Assembly (NCBI RefSeq): GCF_907163125.1 | Contig: NZ_OU015319.1 | Coordinates: forward strand, 1,302,001 to 1,366,000 | DNA length: 64,000 nt | Reading direction: 5' to 3' | From: Cloacibacterium caeni | GTDB taxonomy: Bacteria; Bacteroidota; Bacteroidia; Flavobacteriales; Weeksellaceae | Shown here: positions 54,308-63,020 of the stretch, in pieces | How positions within the stretch are numbered: position 1 is the stretch's first letter | How the letters are laid out: each line of letters opens with the position of its first letter | Program-made: the position numbers and the translations under genes | The notes under the pieces: generated by a model | Database searches by the model: none | Told to the model about the DNA's origin: nothing | The model's input: only the letters and a program-made list of their open reading frames with translations

Positions 54308-56308
54308 ATGAAAATTATTCAGTTATTTGGTATTTCGGCCTTTGCTTCATTAGCATTTTTAGGCAGTTGTAAACCCAAAGGTACAGAAACCGCAGTAAGT
54401 GGTGACGCCGCAGAAAAAGTGTATGTAGCACCAGGAAAATATGATGAAATGTATAATTTCGTTAGTGGTGGGTTCAATGGACAAGTAAATGTTTATGGAT
54501 TGCCAAGTGGTAGATTATTAAAAGTATTACCTGTTTTTTCTGTAAATCCAGAAAATGGGTATGGTTACAGTGAAGAAACTAAACCGATGTTAGAAACTTC
54601 TCACGGATTTATTCCTTGGGACGATCAACACCACCTTGATTTGTCTCAAACTAATGGAGAAATAGATGGAAGATGGTTATTCGCTAACGCTAATAACACA
54701 CCACGTGTTGCAAGATTAGATCTTAAAACATTTAAAACAGTAGAAATTATAGAATTGCCGAACTCTGCAGGTAACCACTCTTCACCATTTATCACAGAGA
54801 ATACTGAATATGTAGTTGCAGGAACCCGTTTCTCTGTTCCTACAGATGATCAAAACGGAGACGTTCCTATTAATTCTTTCAAAGAAAACTTCAAAGGAGT
54901 GATTTCTTTCATTGGTGTAGATAAAGAAACCGGAAAAATGGACATCAGATTCCAGCTCCAAGCTCCTGCTGTAAACTTTGACCTTTCTCACGCTGGTAAA
55001 GGAAAATCTCACGGTTGGTTCTTCTTCTCTTGCTACAATTCAGAACAAGCCAATTCTTTATTAGAAGTAAATGCTTCTCAAAATGATAAAGACTTCATCA
55101 TGGCGGTAAACTGGAAAAAAGCAGAAGAATATCTTAAAGCTGGAAAAGGACGTAAAGTAAAAACAAAATACGCTCATAATACTTGGAATGAAGAAACTCA
55201 CACTGCTACTTCTGAAATGAAAGAAGAAGTAACAGTTCTTGATGTGGCTGAATTAAAAGACATTTGCTATTTCATGCCTACACCAAAATCTCCTCACGGT
55301 TGCGACGTAGATCCAACAGGTGAATATATTATTGGTTCTGGTAAATTGGCAGCAATGATTCCTGTTCACAGCTTTAGCAAAATGTTAAAAGCTATTGAAA
55401 CTAAACAATTCTCAGGGGAATATGGTGGTGTCCCAATCTTGAAGTATGAAGCCACACTACACGGTGAAGTTCAAAAACCAGGTTTAGGTCCACTTCACAC
55501 AGAGTTTGATGGAAAAGGTAACGCTTATACATCTATGTTTGTATCTTCAGAAGTTGTTAAATGGGATATTAAGACACTTAAAGTGTTAGATAGACAACCA
55601 ACTTTCTACTCAACAGGTCACTTAATGGTTGCAGGTGGTGATACCAGCAAACCTTTCGGGAAATATTTAGTAGCTTATAATAAAATTACTAAAGACAGAT
55701 TCTTACCAACAGGTCCAGAATTAACTCAATCTGCTCAGTTATTTGATATTAGCGGAGATAAAATGAAGCTGTTATTAGATTTTCCAACTTTTGGTGAACC
55801 TCACTACGCACAAGCTGCTCCTGCAGAATTATTCACGAAAAATCAGTTGAAATTCTATGATATTGCTAAAAACAAACATCCTTATGTTACTAAAGGTGAA
55901 GCAGACAGTAAAGTAGTGCGCCAAGGTAATAAGGTTCACGTTTATATGACTTCCATTCGCTCTCACTTTGCTCCAGATAATATTGAAGGTATCAAAGTAG
56001 GTGATGAAGTGTACTTCCACGTGACCAACTTAGAACAAGACTGGGATGTACCGCATGGTTTCGCTATCAAAGGCAATCAAAATGCAGAATTATTGATTAT
56101 GCCAGGTGAAACTTGTACTCTAAAATGGGTTCCTAAAAAACCAGGAATGTACCCAATGTATTGTACAGACTTCTGTTCTGCATTACACCAAGAAATGCAA
56201 GGTTATGTAAGAGTTTCACCAGCTGGAAGTTCTACACCCCTTACTTACAGCCTTAATAACAAAGCAGATAATGCCAAAAGTCCTGTAAAACAAGGAGAAA
56301 CTAAATAA
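54308..56308 (+). CDS. nosZ: Nitrous-oxide reductase, clade II (Sec/lipoprotein type)
   Basis: Reduces N2O to N2 in the periplasm. 666 residues. The N-terminus (MKIIQLFGISAFASLAFLGSC) is a Sec lipoprotein signal with lipobox LGSC, not the twin-arginine signal of clade I. The seven-blade propeller carries CuZ histidines (DDQHHLDLSQ, GNHSSPF, DLSHAGKGKSHGWF, PHGCDVDPTGEY, GPLHTEFDGKG). The CuA cupredoxin domain near the C-terminus has Cys619, Cys623 and His627 in CTDFCSALHQEM. All the listed ligand motifs are present. It is followed by a hairpin-like G/C stretch and the other nos genes. Confidence 0.97.
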   Translation: MKIIQLFGISAFASLAFLGSCKPKGTETAVSGDAAEKVYVAPGKYDEMYNFVSGGFNGQVNVYGLPSGRLLKVLPVFSVNPENGYGYSEETKPMLETSHGFIPWDDQHHLDLSQTNGEIDGRWLFANANNTPRVARLDLKTFKTVEIIELPNSAGNHSSPFITENTEYVVAGTRFSVPTDDQNGDVPINSFKENFKGVISFIGVDKETGKMDIRFQLQAPAVNFDLSHAGKGKSHGWFFFSCYNSEQANSLLEVNASQNDKDFIMAVNWKKAEEYLKAGKGRKVKTKYAHNTWNEETHTATSEMKEEVTVLDVAELKDICYFMPTPKSPHGCDVDPTGEYIIGSGKLAAMIPVHSFSKMLKAIETKQFSGEYGGVPILKYEATLHGEVQKPGLGPLHTEFDGKGNAYTSMFVSSEVVKWDIKTLKVLDRQPTFYSTGHLMVAGGDTSKPFGKYLVAYNKITKDRFLPTGPELTQSAQLFDISGDKMKLLLDFPTFGEPHYAQAAPAELFTKNQLKFYDIAKNKHPYVTKGEADSKVVRQGNKVHVYMTSIRSHFAPDNIEGIKVGDEVYFHVTNLEQDWDVPHGFAIKGNQNAELLIMPGETCTLKWVPKKPGMYPMYCTDFCSALHQEMQGYVRVSPAGSSTPLTYSLNNKADNAKSPVKQGETK

Positions 56309-56313
56309 TTTAA

Positions 56314-56340
56314 AAGGGCAGTTTCTACTGCCCTTTTTCT
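56314..56340 (+). terminator. Terminator-like hairpin after nosZ
   Basis: AAAAGGGCAG/CTGCCCTTTTT around a 6-nt loop with T-run. It may reduce transcription of the accessory genes relative to nosZ. Confidence 0.75.
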
Positions 56341-56375
56341 TTTAAAAAATTCTAATTATTGAATTTTAAACATTC

Positions 56376-56390
56376 AAAAAAAAAAAAAAA
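56376..56390 (+). repeat. Run of 15 A ending in a start codon
   Basis: Fifteen consecutive A, the last being the A of the ATG at 56390. A slippage-prone tract in the translation initiation region. Confidence 0.9.
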
Positions 56391-56971
56391 TGAAAACGAA
56401 TTCATTATCAAAGCTATCTATCATTCTTTTATCCATTTCAGGAATTGGGTTAGTTATTAGTATTTTTGTTCCAATTTGGGCTATTTATTTAGAAGCTCCG
56501 CAATATCCCGAAGGTTTAGGAATGTTCTTGCACGCCAATAAAATTACAGGAGATTATGAAATCATCAATGGTCTCAACCATTATATCGGGATGAAAACCA
56601 TTCATCAAGAAGATTTTTGGGAATTTAAAGTATTACCTTATGCGTTAGGATTTTTTGCCGTTTTGGCGTTCCTTTTTGCTTTCTTGAAGAAAAAATGGGG
56701 ACTTTATTTTTTTACGGCTCTATTTTTACTTTTCGGAATCGCTTTTATGGTAGATTTTTGGCTTTGGGAATATGATTACGGACACAATCTCAATCCTAAT
56801 GCTCCTATAATCGTACCAGGAATGAGCTATCAACCACCATTATTAGGTTTTAAGCAACTACTGAATTTTGGAGCTTACTCTTATCCTGATGTTGGAGGAT
56901 GGATTATGTTTGCGGTAGGGATTATTTCATTGGTTTTATCTGTTTTAGAATTCAAATCTTCTAATAAATAA
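56390..56971 (+). CDS. Membrane protein of the nos cluster, unknown function
   Basis: 193 residues with four transmembrane helices (about 10-32, 80-97, 103-125 and 168-187). The long periplasmic segment between helices 1 and 2 contains conserved-looking aromatic and His residues (LHANKITGDYEIINGLNHYIGMKTIHQEDFWEF), and another loop reads DYGHNLNPNAPIIVPGMSYQPP. Such a protein is found between nosZ and nosL in clade II clusters and may take part in electron transfer or copper delivery. The role is inferred from position. Confidence 0.75.
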   Translation: MKTNSLSKLSIILLSISGIGLVISIFVPIWAIYLEAPQYPEGLGMFLHANKITGDYEIINGLNHYIGMKTIHQEDFWEFKVLPYALGFFAVLAFLFAFLKKKWGLYFFTALFLLFGIAFMVDFWLWEYDYGHNLNPNAPIIVPGMSYQPPLLGFKQLLNFGAYSYPDVGGWIMFAVGIISLVLSVLEFKSSNK

Positions 56972-56978
56972 TGTAAAA

Positions 56979-57392
56979 ATGAAAAATTTATTTAACATTC
57001 TAGGAATCATCTCTTTAGGTATATTTTTTTCCTGTTCACCAAAAGGTCCAGAAAAAATAAACTTCGGGAAAGACCAGTGCGAACTTTGCAAAATGGGAAT
57101 AGAAGACCCTAAATTCGCCACAGAGCTTATTACAGAAAAAGGCAGAATCTATAAATTCGATGATCTGAACTGTATGCAAAGTTATGCCACCGAAAATGCA
57201 GAGCAAGTAGGTCAAGCCAAATTGTATGTGCCTGATTTTATTACCAATGAATTGTTCCCAATAGAAAAAGCAACCCTTATCACAGGTGGTGCTATAAAAA
57301 GCCCAATGAATGGTAATGTAGCAGCATTTATCGACAAAACCAAAGCCCAAGAAGAAGCTCAAAAATTAGGAGCGAGCTTCCTAGAACAATAA
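56979..57392 (+). CDS. nosL: NosL copper-chaperone lipoprotein
   Basis: 137 residues. Signal peptide ending FFSC (Cys19), then the NosL domain with the Cu(I)-binding CELCKM motif and the FATELITEKGRIYKFDDLNCMQSYA stretch. It delivers Cu(I) for the CuZ site of NosZ in the periplasm. It starts 7 bases after the membrane protein gene. Confidence 0.92.
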   Translation: MKNLFNILGIISLGIFFSCSPKGPEKINFGKDQCELCKMGIEDPKFATELITEKGRIYKFDDLNCMQSYATENAEQVGQAKLYVPDFITNELFPIEKATLITGGAIKSPMNGNVAAFIDKTKAQEEAQKLGASFLEQ

Positions 57393-57476
57393 ATTTCACT
57401 TTAACTTATAGCTTTTAGGCTTTGTGAGAAACATTATTTTTAATATTTTTAGCAAAGCCTATTTTTTTGAAACATC

Positions 57477-58727
57477 TTGAAAAATTTATCCAAAATATTA
57501 TCATTTTTCTTCCTCCTGAATTTTGCGTATCATTCAGCGAAAACGCTTGTGGTAGGTAAAAATCAGGCTTACAAGACCATTAACTCTGCCCTTGTTCAAG
57601 CTCAAAATGGCGATACCATTTTGGTGCAAAGAGGACATTACAGAGAAGGAAATATCAACATCCAAAAATCTATTGCCCTGATTGGAATCGGTAGACCTGT
57701 TTTGGACGGGCAAATGAAGTACGAAATTGTTTCTCTAAGAGCCAATAAAATTCTTTTGCAAGGTTTTAAAATCATCAATTCTGGGGAAGACGAAGTGAAA
57801 AACATAGGTGCTGTTCGTTTATATGACAGTCAGTTTTCAACCATTAAAAATAATATTTTCGAGAACAATTATTTCGGGATTACCATTCAGAGAGGGTATC
57901 AATGTTTGATTCAAAACAATAAAATCACCACCAATAGAGGAAAATCTCAAGAATTAATCGGAGATGGCGTTCACGTTTGGTCCAGTGCAGAAATCTGGAT
58001 CAAAAACAATTACATTTCTGGTCACAAAGACGGCATTTACTTAGAAAAAGCCAACAACACCTTTGTTTTTAGAAATATTTCCGAAAAAAATAAACGTTAT
58101 GGGTTGCACTTCATGTTCGCGCATAACAATGTCTACACTGGAAATATTTTTAAGAATAATGACGCTGGAGTTGCGGTAATGTACAGCCGAAATGTAGGCA
58201 TGTATAAAAATAAATTCCTCGATAACTGGGGAGATGGCGTTTATGGGCTCTTGCTCAAAGACCTTACCTTCAGTAAAATCAAAAACAATATTTTCAATAA
58301 CAACACGGCTGCCATTTTTATGGACGGTTCATCTAAAGTTGACCTTTACAACAATCAGTTTTCTAATAACGGTTGGGGTATAAAACTCAATGCCAATTGC
58401 ATGGAAAACCGTCTCATGAAGAATAATTTCGAGAACAATACTTTCGATGTGAGCACGAGTGGAAGCCTTGTGATGAATATTTTCAAAAATAATCACTGGG
58501 ACAAATACGAAGGTTATGATCTAGACAAAGACCAAATTGGCGATGTTCCTTTTCATCCCTTGAGTTTATACTCCGTGCTTTCTGAACAAAATCCTATGAT
58601 TATGTTGTTGTACCGAGCATTTTTTGTGGAGATATTAGACCGTTCCGAACGCTTAATTCCAAGTCTTACTCCTGAGAATTTTGTGGATGAGAAGCCAGAG
58701 ATGAAAGCGAATGAGGTGATGGAGTGA
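57477..58727 (+). CDS. nosD: NosD, periplasmic copper-site maturation protein
   Basis: 416 residues. Signal peptide (KNLSKILSFFFLLNFAYHSAK), then a right-handed parallel beta-helix with Asn-rich rungs (NNIFENNYFGITIQRG, NNYISGHKDGIYLEKANN, NNQFSNNGWGIKLNAN) and the C-terminal GYDLDKDQIGDVPFHPLSLYSVL typical of NosD. It acts with NosF and NosY in CuZ assembly. The start codon is TTG (57477), since no ATG preserves the signal peptide. The 3' end runs into tandem repeats. Confidence 0.92.
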   Translation: MKNLSKILSFFFLLNFAYHSAKTLVVGKNQAYKTINSALVQAQNGDTILVQRGHYREGNINIQKSIALIGIGRPVLDGQMKYEIVSLRANKILLQGFKIINSGEDEVKNIGAVRLYDSQFSTIKNNIFENNYFGITIQRGYQCLIQNNKITTNRGKSQELIGDGVHVWSSAEIWIKNNYISGHKDGIYLEKANNTFVFRNISEKNKRYGLHFMFAHNNVYTGNIFKNNDAGVAVMYSRNVGMYKNKFLDNWGDGVYGLLLKDLTFSKIKNNIFNNNTAAIFMDGSSKVDLYNNQFSNNGWGIKLNANCMENRLMKNNFENNTFDVSTSGSLVMNIFKNNHWDKYEGYDLDKDQIGDVPFHPLSLYSVLSEQNPMIMLLYRAFFVEILDRSERLIPSLTPENFVDEKPEMKANEVME

Positions 58728-58930
58728 TGAGGTTATGGAGTGATGAAGTTGTAAAGTTGTAAAGTTGTAAAGTTGTGAAGTCGTGAAGTTGTGATGGAGT
58801 GATGGATGAAGGATGAAGGATGAAGGATGAAGGATGAAGGATGATGGATGAAGGATGATGGATGAAGGATGATGGATGATGGATGATGGATGAAGGATGA
58901 AGGATGAAGGATGAAGGATGATGGATGAAT
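58728..58930 (+). repeat. Tandem repeat block between nosD and nosF
   Basis: First about five 8-bp units of the type AAGTTGTA (58746-58790), then 17-18 7-bp units GGATGAA or GGATGAT (58803-58927). Unit length is not a multiple of three, and no conserved frame exists. It fills most of the 255-bp gap between two genes that usually lie close together. Confidence 0.93.
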
Positions 58931-58982
58931 GGTGAATTGATGCTCCGTTTTGTGATTTTAAAAATTATTTTTATAAAAAGTT

Positions 58983-59696
58983 ATGATTGAAATAAAAAAT
59001 TTAACCAAAAAATTCAATAAGTTCACTGCGCTTAATCAGGTGAATATTCGCTTTAATGATGGGCATTCTGTTGCACTCATTGGTCCCAATGGTTGCGGAA
59101 AAACTACCCTTATTAAATGTATTCTCGGATTAAATGTAGTAGAAGATGGCGATATTTTGGTCAATAATGAAAGCGTAAAAGAACATTATCTCTACCGAAA
59201 AAATATTGGTTACATGCCTCAAATTGGTCGATATCCTGAGAATATGACCATCGCGCAAACCATTCAGATGATTAAAGATACCCGAAAAGTCTCTGAAAGC
59301 GAATTAGATACTGAACTTTTAGAAGCTTTCGAACTGGAAAGTATCTTCGACAAAAAAATGCGCACGCTTTCTGGCGGAACTACCCAAAAAGTAAGTGCTG
59401 TTTTGGCTTTTTTATTCAATCCTGGGATTATAATTTTGGATGAACCTACGGCAGGTTTGGACCCACTTGCTTCTGAAATTTTAAAAAATAAAATCATCAA
59501 AGAAAAAAACAAAGGAAAACTCATCATTATCACGTCTCACCTGTTGAGCGAATTGGATGATATTGTGAGTGAAATTGTTTTCATGAATGAAGGAAAAGTC
59601 ATTGTTCACCAATCTGTAGAAGAATTAATGACCGAAAGAAAAACCGAGAAAATCTCAGAAAGTATCATCAGTATTTTAAAGGAAATGAAGCCATGA
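58983..59696 (+). CDS. nosF: NosF, ABC transporter ATP-binding protein
   Basis: 237 residues. Walker A GPNGCGKT, Q-loop (GYMPQIGRYPENMTIAQT), signature LSGGTTQK, Walker B IIILDEPTAGLDP, switch His in ITSHLLSE. It energises the NosFY transporter, which supplies a sulfur species or otherwise supports CuZ assembly. Its stop overlaps the start of nosY (ATGA), so the two are translationally coupled. Confidence 0.92.
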   Translation: MIEIKNLTKKFNKFTALNQVNIRFNDGHSVALIGPNGCGKTTLIKCILGLNVVEDGDILVNNESVKEHYLYRKNIGYMPQIGRYPENMTIAQTIQMIKDTRKVSESELDTELLEAFELESIFDKKMRTLSGGTTQKVSAVLAFLFNPGIIILDEPTAGLDPLASEILKNKIIKEKNKGKLIIITSHLLSELDDIVSEIVFMNEGKVIVHQSVEELMTERKTEKISESIISILKEMKP

Positions 59697-60460
59697 ACAA
59701 TATCGCAAAATTCATCTTTTTCGACATTTTAAAGAATAAAATCGTCTTGTTGTATACCCTACTCCTCTTTGTTATTTCATGGTCAGTATTGGGATTAGAC
59801 AGCAATTATACCAAAGCTACGTTGAGTTTGCTCAATATTGTTTTATTGGTGGTTCCACTTGTGAGCATTATTTTTTCTACGATTTACGTCTATAACAGCA
59901 GTCAGTTTATAGAATTATTGCTCAGTCAACCCATTGCTAGAGGCAAGATTTGGTTGAATATTTTTATCGGACTTTCCTCCGCATTGATTTTGGCGTATTT
60001 ACTTGGTTGTGGCGTTCCTATTTTGCTTTATTCTTCTATAGAAACAGGGTTTTCGCTTATTATCATTGGAGTAATGCTTTCGGTTATTTTCACGGCATTT
60101 GCTATGTTGTCTTCGATTGGAAGCAGAGACCGAGCCAAAGGAATAGGCATTTCGATTTTTGTATGGTTGTTTTTCGCTATTATTTATGACGGCATTTTAT
60201 TGGTTCTCATGTTCCAATTTTCGGATTATCCCATTGAAGGAATCATGGCGACATTGGCAGCGATAAATCCTATTGGTCTTGCCCGAATTTTCGTGCTCTT
60301 GCAACTCAATATTTCAGCGATGCTCGGCTATTCTGGAGCAGTTTTTAAAGATATTTTTGGTTCAGGTGGCGGAATGGGAATTTCTATGGTGATTCTCTTT
60401 ATTTGGATTGCGGTCCCTTTTCTGCTCTCTTATATCAAATTTAACAAGAAAGATTTATAA
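59693..60460 (+). CDS. nosY: NosY, ABC transporter permease
   Basis: 255 residues with six transmembrane helices; the ABC-2 type permease of the NosDFY system in the inner membrane. Recognisable segments: FIFFDILKNKIVLLYTLLLF (start), QFIELLLSQPIARGKIW (elbow helix) and SSIGSRDRAKGIGISIFVWLFFAI. It overlaps nosF by 4 bases. A hairpin with T-run (CTTCCC/GGGAAG) follows at about 60490. Confidence 0.9.
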   Translation: MNNIAKFIFFDILKNKIVLLYTLLLFVISWSVLGLDSNYTKATLSLLNIVLLVVPLVSIIFSTIYVYNSSQFIELLLSQPIARGKIWLNIFIGLSSALILAYLLGCGVPILLYSSIETGFSLIIIGVMLSVIFTAFAMLSSIGSRDRAKGIGISIFVWLFFAIIYDGILLVLMFQFSDYPIEGIMATLAAINPIGLARIFVLLQLNISAMLGYSGAVFKDIFGSGGGMGISMVILFIWIAVPFLLSYIKFNKKDL

Positions 60461-60488
60461 TTTTTCATCATTTGTGTTTTTTTTGTAG

Positions 60489-60518
60489 ATCTTCCCTCTT
60501 TGGGAAGATTTTTTTTTA
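60489..60518 (+). terminator. Terminator of the nos cluster
   Basis: ATCTTCCC/GGGAAGAT stem with a short loop (TCTTT) followed by nine T, about 30 bases after nosY. Confidence 0.85.
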
Positions 60519-60578
60519 AAATATCAATTTAGCTCTTTTTTCAATTCTCTGATAAATCTCACGTTTTCAAGCCTTTAT

Positions 60579-60598
60579 TTTATGATTACAATCATAAA
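60579..60598. promoter_or_regulatory. Crp/Fnr-type operator of the fasciclin gene
   Basis: TTTATGA-N6-TCATAAA, same arms as the nos operator (53701-53720). The centre is again exactly 30.5 bases from the -7-like box TAATTTTA (60619-60626). Confidence 0.65.
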
Positions 60599-60645
60599 AG
60601 CATGACTGGGTTTGCTCGTAATTTTATTTAAAATTTTATAAAAAT

Positions 60646-61194
60646 ATGAAAAAGACATTTCTAATCCTTTCTTGTGTTGCTTTAGGACTTATCTCTTGCA
60701 ACAAAACCGAGGCTACCACTGAAACCTCAACCTCTACAGAAGCTGTAGCTGGTGGTCAAGAAGCTGTAGTAGACGAAGATTCTGCACCTACCATTGTAAA
60801 ATTAGCGGCAGGAAATAAAGATCTTTCTACCCTTGTTACCGCAGTAGAAGCAGCGGGACTCACTACTTCACTGAGTAATGCAGGTCCATTTACTGTTTTT
60901 GCGCCTGTAAATGCTGCTTTTGATAAATTACCTGCTGGAACAGTAGATGATTTATTAAAACCTGAAAACAACAGTAAATTGGGTGATATTTTAGGACACC
61001 ACACTTATGTAGGAGTGATTAAAACAGAACAAATGACTGACGGTCAATCATTAGGCATGGTAGACGGTAAAAATATTACTATTAAAATGGTGAATGGCAA
61101 ACCAACCATCAACGGAACCGTTAATATTATTGCTACCGTTCCTGCATCTAACGGAATTGTACACGTAGTAGATGGTGTTATTTTACCACAATAA
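60646..61194 (+). CDS. Fasciclin-domain lipoprotein
   Basis: 182 residues. Lipoprotein signal (KKTFLILSCVALGLISC, lipobox ISC at Cys18), a Thr/Glu-rich linker (20-45), then one FAS1 domain: VKLAAGNKDLSTLVTAVEAAGL, the H1 motif GPFTVFAPVNAAFDKLP, and the C-terminal GKPTINGTVNIIATVPASNGIVHVVDGVILP. FAS1 proteins mediate adhesion or extracellular interactions. Here the gene lies downstream of nosY and shares its operator type, so expression under low oxygen or with N2O respiration is likely. Confidence 0.9.
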   Translation: MKKTFLILSCVALGLISCNKTEATTETSTSTEAVAGGQEAVVDEDSAPTIVKLAAGNKDLSTLVTAVEAAGLTTSLSNAGPFTVFAPVNAAFDKLPAGTVDDLLKPENNSKLGDILGHHTYVGVIKTEQMTDGQSLGMVDGKNITIKMVNGKPTINGTVNIIATVPASNGIVHVVDGVILPQ

Positions 61195-61221
61195 TTATTA
61201 CATAGGTTTTTCACAACAAAA

Positions 61222-61252
61222 GGCTTACTGATTTTTAGTAAGTCTTTTTTTT
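61222..61252 (+). terminator. Terminator of the fasciclin gene
   Basis: CTTACT/AGTAAG stem with a 7-nt loop and nine T. Confidence 0.8.
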
Positions 61253-61259
61253 ATAGCAT

Positions 61260-61770
61260 CTTTTGCAATTTTTTTAACGCAAAGATTTTTTATTATTCCT
61301 ATATTTTTAAGGGAGCAAAGTTGGCGAAATTCATTCGCTATGAAGCTTTGTGGAAATTGTATATTTTCTATCACAAAGTTCTCGGAGATGTAGTAAAATG
61401 ATGGCGTTTTTGAGGGCTCTGAGGAACATTGGAAATTGTGAAGATGTGAAGTTGAAATATTTTGCTTTTTGAAGAGATTATTCACTATGCTGCGCTTCCT
61501 TCAGAATGACATGGTTATGTTTTTTGCTCACGATTAGGAATCTGAATTATTTTTGAAACGCAAAGATTTTTTATTATTCTTATGTTTTTAAGGAAGCAAA
61601 GTGGGAATTCGCTAGCGAATTGATGAAGCGTGTGTTTTAAAATTGTTTTTTCCGAACGGATTTATTTGTGGCGTGGCTTCGACAGGTTCAGCCACCGAGG
61701 TGGAAAATTATTTTTAGGTTTTATTGTTGAATTTTTATATTGTGGCTTCGACAGGCTCAGCCACCGAATT
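61260..61770. repeat. Dispersed long repeats, second location
   Basis: One type-1 unit (AACGCAAAG to GCTCTGAGGAACATTGG, 61275-61435), a TTCAGAATGACATGG element, a type-2 unit (GGGAATTCGCTAGCGAATTG and on, 61560-61660), and two GTGGCTTCGACAGGYTCAGCC elements (61674, 61742). These are the same families as at 49.8-51.3 kb, separated by 10 kb. No gene; open frames on the minus strand are repeat-derived. Confidence 0.8.
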
Positions 61771-61874
61771 GAGATAAAAATTACGGTTTTCCTTAGTTTT
61801 GTTTATATTTGTTTTAGATTACTCTATAAGAATAGATGACACCGAAAAAAACAATAACTGATTAAATTGAAAAT

Positions 61875-62693
61875 ATGAAATTCATTTACAACCAATTACT
61901 TTTCATCATCATTGCACTTGCAAGTTGTTCAAACGTTTCTCAACCCACCGACCCCATTCCAGAATACGAAACCTTTAAAATTCAATCCAAAAAAGTGGGT
62001 GAAGAAAGAATAATTAATGTTTGGACACCTCCAAACTACAAGAATGATAAGGATTCATTAGCCGTGATGTATATGGCAGATGGTGGGATAAAAGAAGACT
62101 TTCCTCACATTGCTAATACATTGGCCAAACTTATAAAAGAAAAGAAAATAAAACCTTTAATTCTAGTAGGAATTGAAAATACTGAAAGAAGAAGGGATTT
62201 AACAGGTTTTACAGAAATTGAAAAAGACAAAGAAATCGCAGCAGTTGTTGGTGGTTCAGAAAAATTTAGAGCATTTATTAATGATGAACTTTTTCCTGAA
62301 ATTAACAAACGATATAGAACTACAAATGAAAAAAGCATCATTGGAGAATCTGCATCAGGTTTATTTGTAATGGAAACCTTCTTTTTAACACCTCAAATGT
62401 TTGACCATTATATTGCTTTTGATCCTTCATTATGGTGGAATAATCATTATTTAGTAAGAACAGCAAAAGAACATTTATCTAAATTTCCATCAAACGAAAA
62501 ACGAGTTTGGTTTGCTGCTTCAAATGCAAAAGACATTTCGCCTTTCACAAAAGAATTAGCAAACATCTTAAAAAAAGAAAATAAAACTAATCTAAAATGG
62601 AAATTTTCTGATGAACCAAAAGAAAAACATACTACTATTTTCAGAGCTACAAAAGAAAAAGCAATTATTTGGACATTAAATAAAACAGAGTAA
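61875..62693 (+). CDS. Alpha/beta-hydrolase (putative esterase, PF00756-like) lipoprotein
   Basis: 272 residues. Lipoprotein signal (FIYNQLLFIIIALASC, lipobox ASC), then an esterase-D/IroE-like alpha/beta hydrolase: VNVWTPPNYKND, AVMYMADGG, ILVGIENTERRRDLT, nucleophile elbow GESASG (catalytic Ser), FDPSLWWNNHYL, and a probable catalytic His in EKHTTIFR. Substrates could be acylated sugars or siderophores; the sequence does not decide. Monocistronic. Confidence 0.82.
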   Translation: MKFIYNQLLFIIIALASCSNVSQPTDPIPEYETFKIQSKKVGEERIINVWTPPNYKNDKDSLAVMYMADGGIKEDFPHIANTLAKLIKEKKIKPLILVGIENTERRRDLTGFTEIEKDKEIAAVVGGSEKFRAFINDELFPEINKRYRTTNEKSIIGESASGLFVMETFFLTPQMFDHYIAFDPSLWWNNHYLVRTAKEHLSKFPSNEKRVWFAASNAKDISPFTKELANILKKENKTNLKWKFSDEPKEKHTTIFRATKEKAIIWTLNKTE

Positions 62694-63020
62694 AAAGCTA
62701 TAGAAGCAATATTAATAATTATTTCACAATCTTTTCTTTATTTTTTAAAAAGATGTAAAACTCCGAAGATTGAAACTTCGGAGTTTTTTACACTGTAGCT
62801 TTGACAAGCTCAGCCACCGAGGAAAAAATTACGGTTTTCCTTTATTTTATTTTCTGCTTTTTGTTTATATTTGTTAGGAACTAATAAACTGAAATTCAAA
62901 ACACGAACTAAACAAAATCTTACCATTATTTACCAACCTATAAATTATTGAAATGAAGCGTTTTGTAATTTGATTTCGTTTATTTGAGTATTAGCTAGTG
63001 TTAAAAAAAAATGTTCAAAA
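62694..63020. other. 327-bp spacer with a terminator and one short repeat
   Basis: Holds the terminator AAACTCCGAAG/CTTCGGAGTTT with T-run (62758-62790) and a GCTTTGACAAGCTCAGCCACC repeat element (about 62800-62820), related to those at 50.7 and 61.7 kb. The remaining AT-rich sequence holds nothing I recognise. Confidence 0.7.

Noticed and set aside
58803..58927. GGATGAA repeats considered as a CRISPR or iteron origin
   Set aside because: 7-bp units without spacers, no replication gene and no DnaA-box pattern nearby; a simple tandem repeat explains it.
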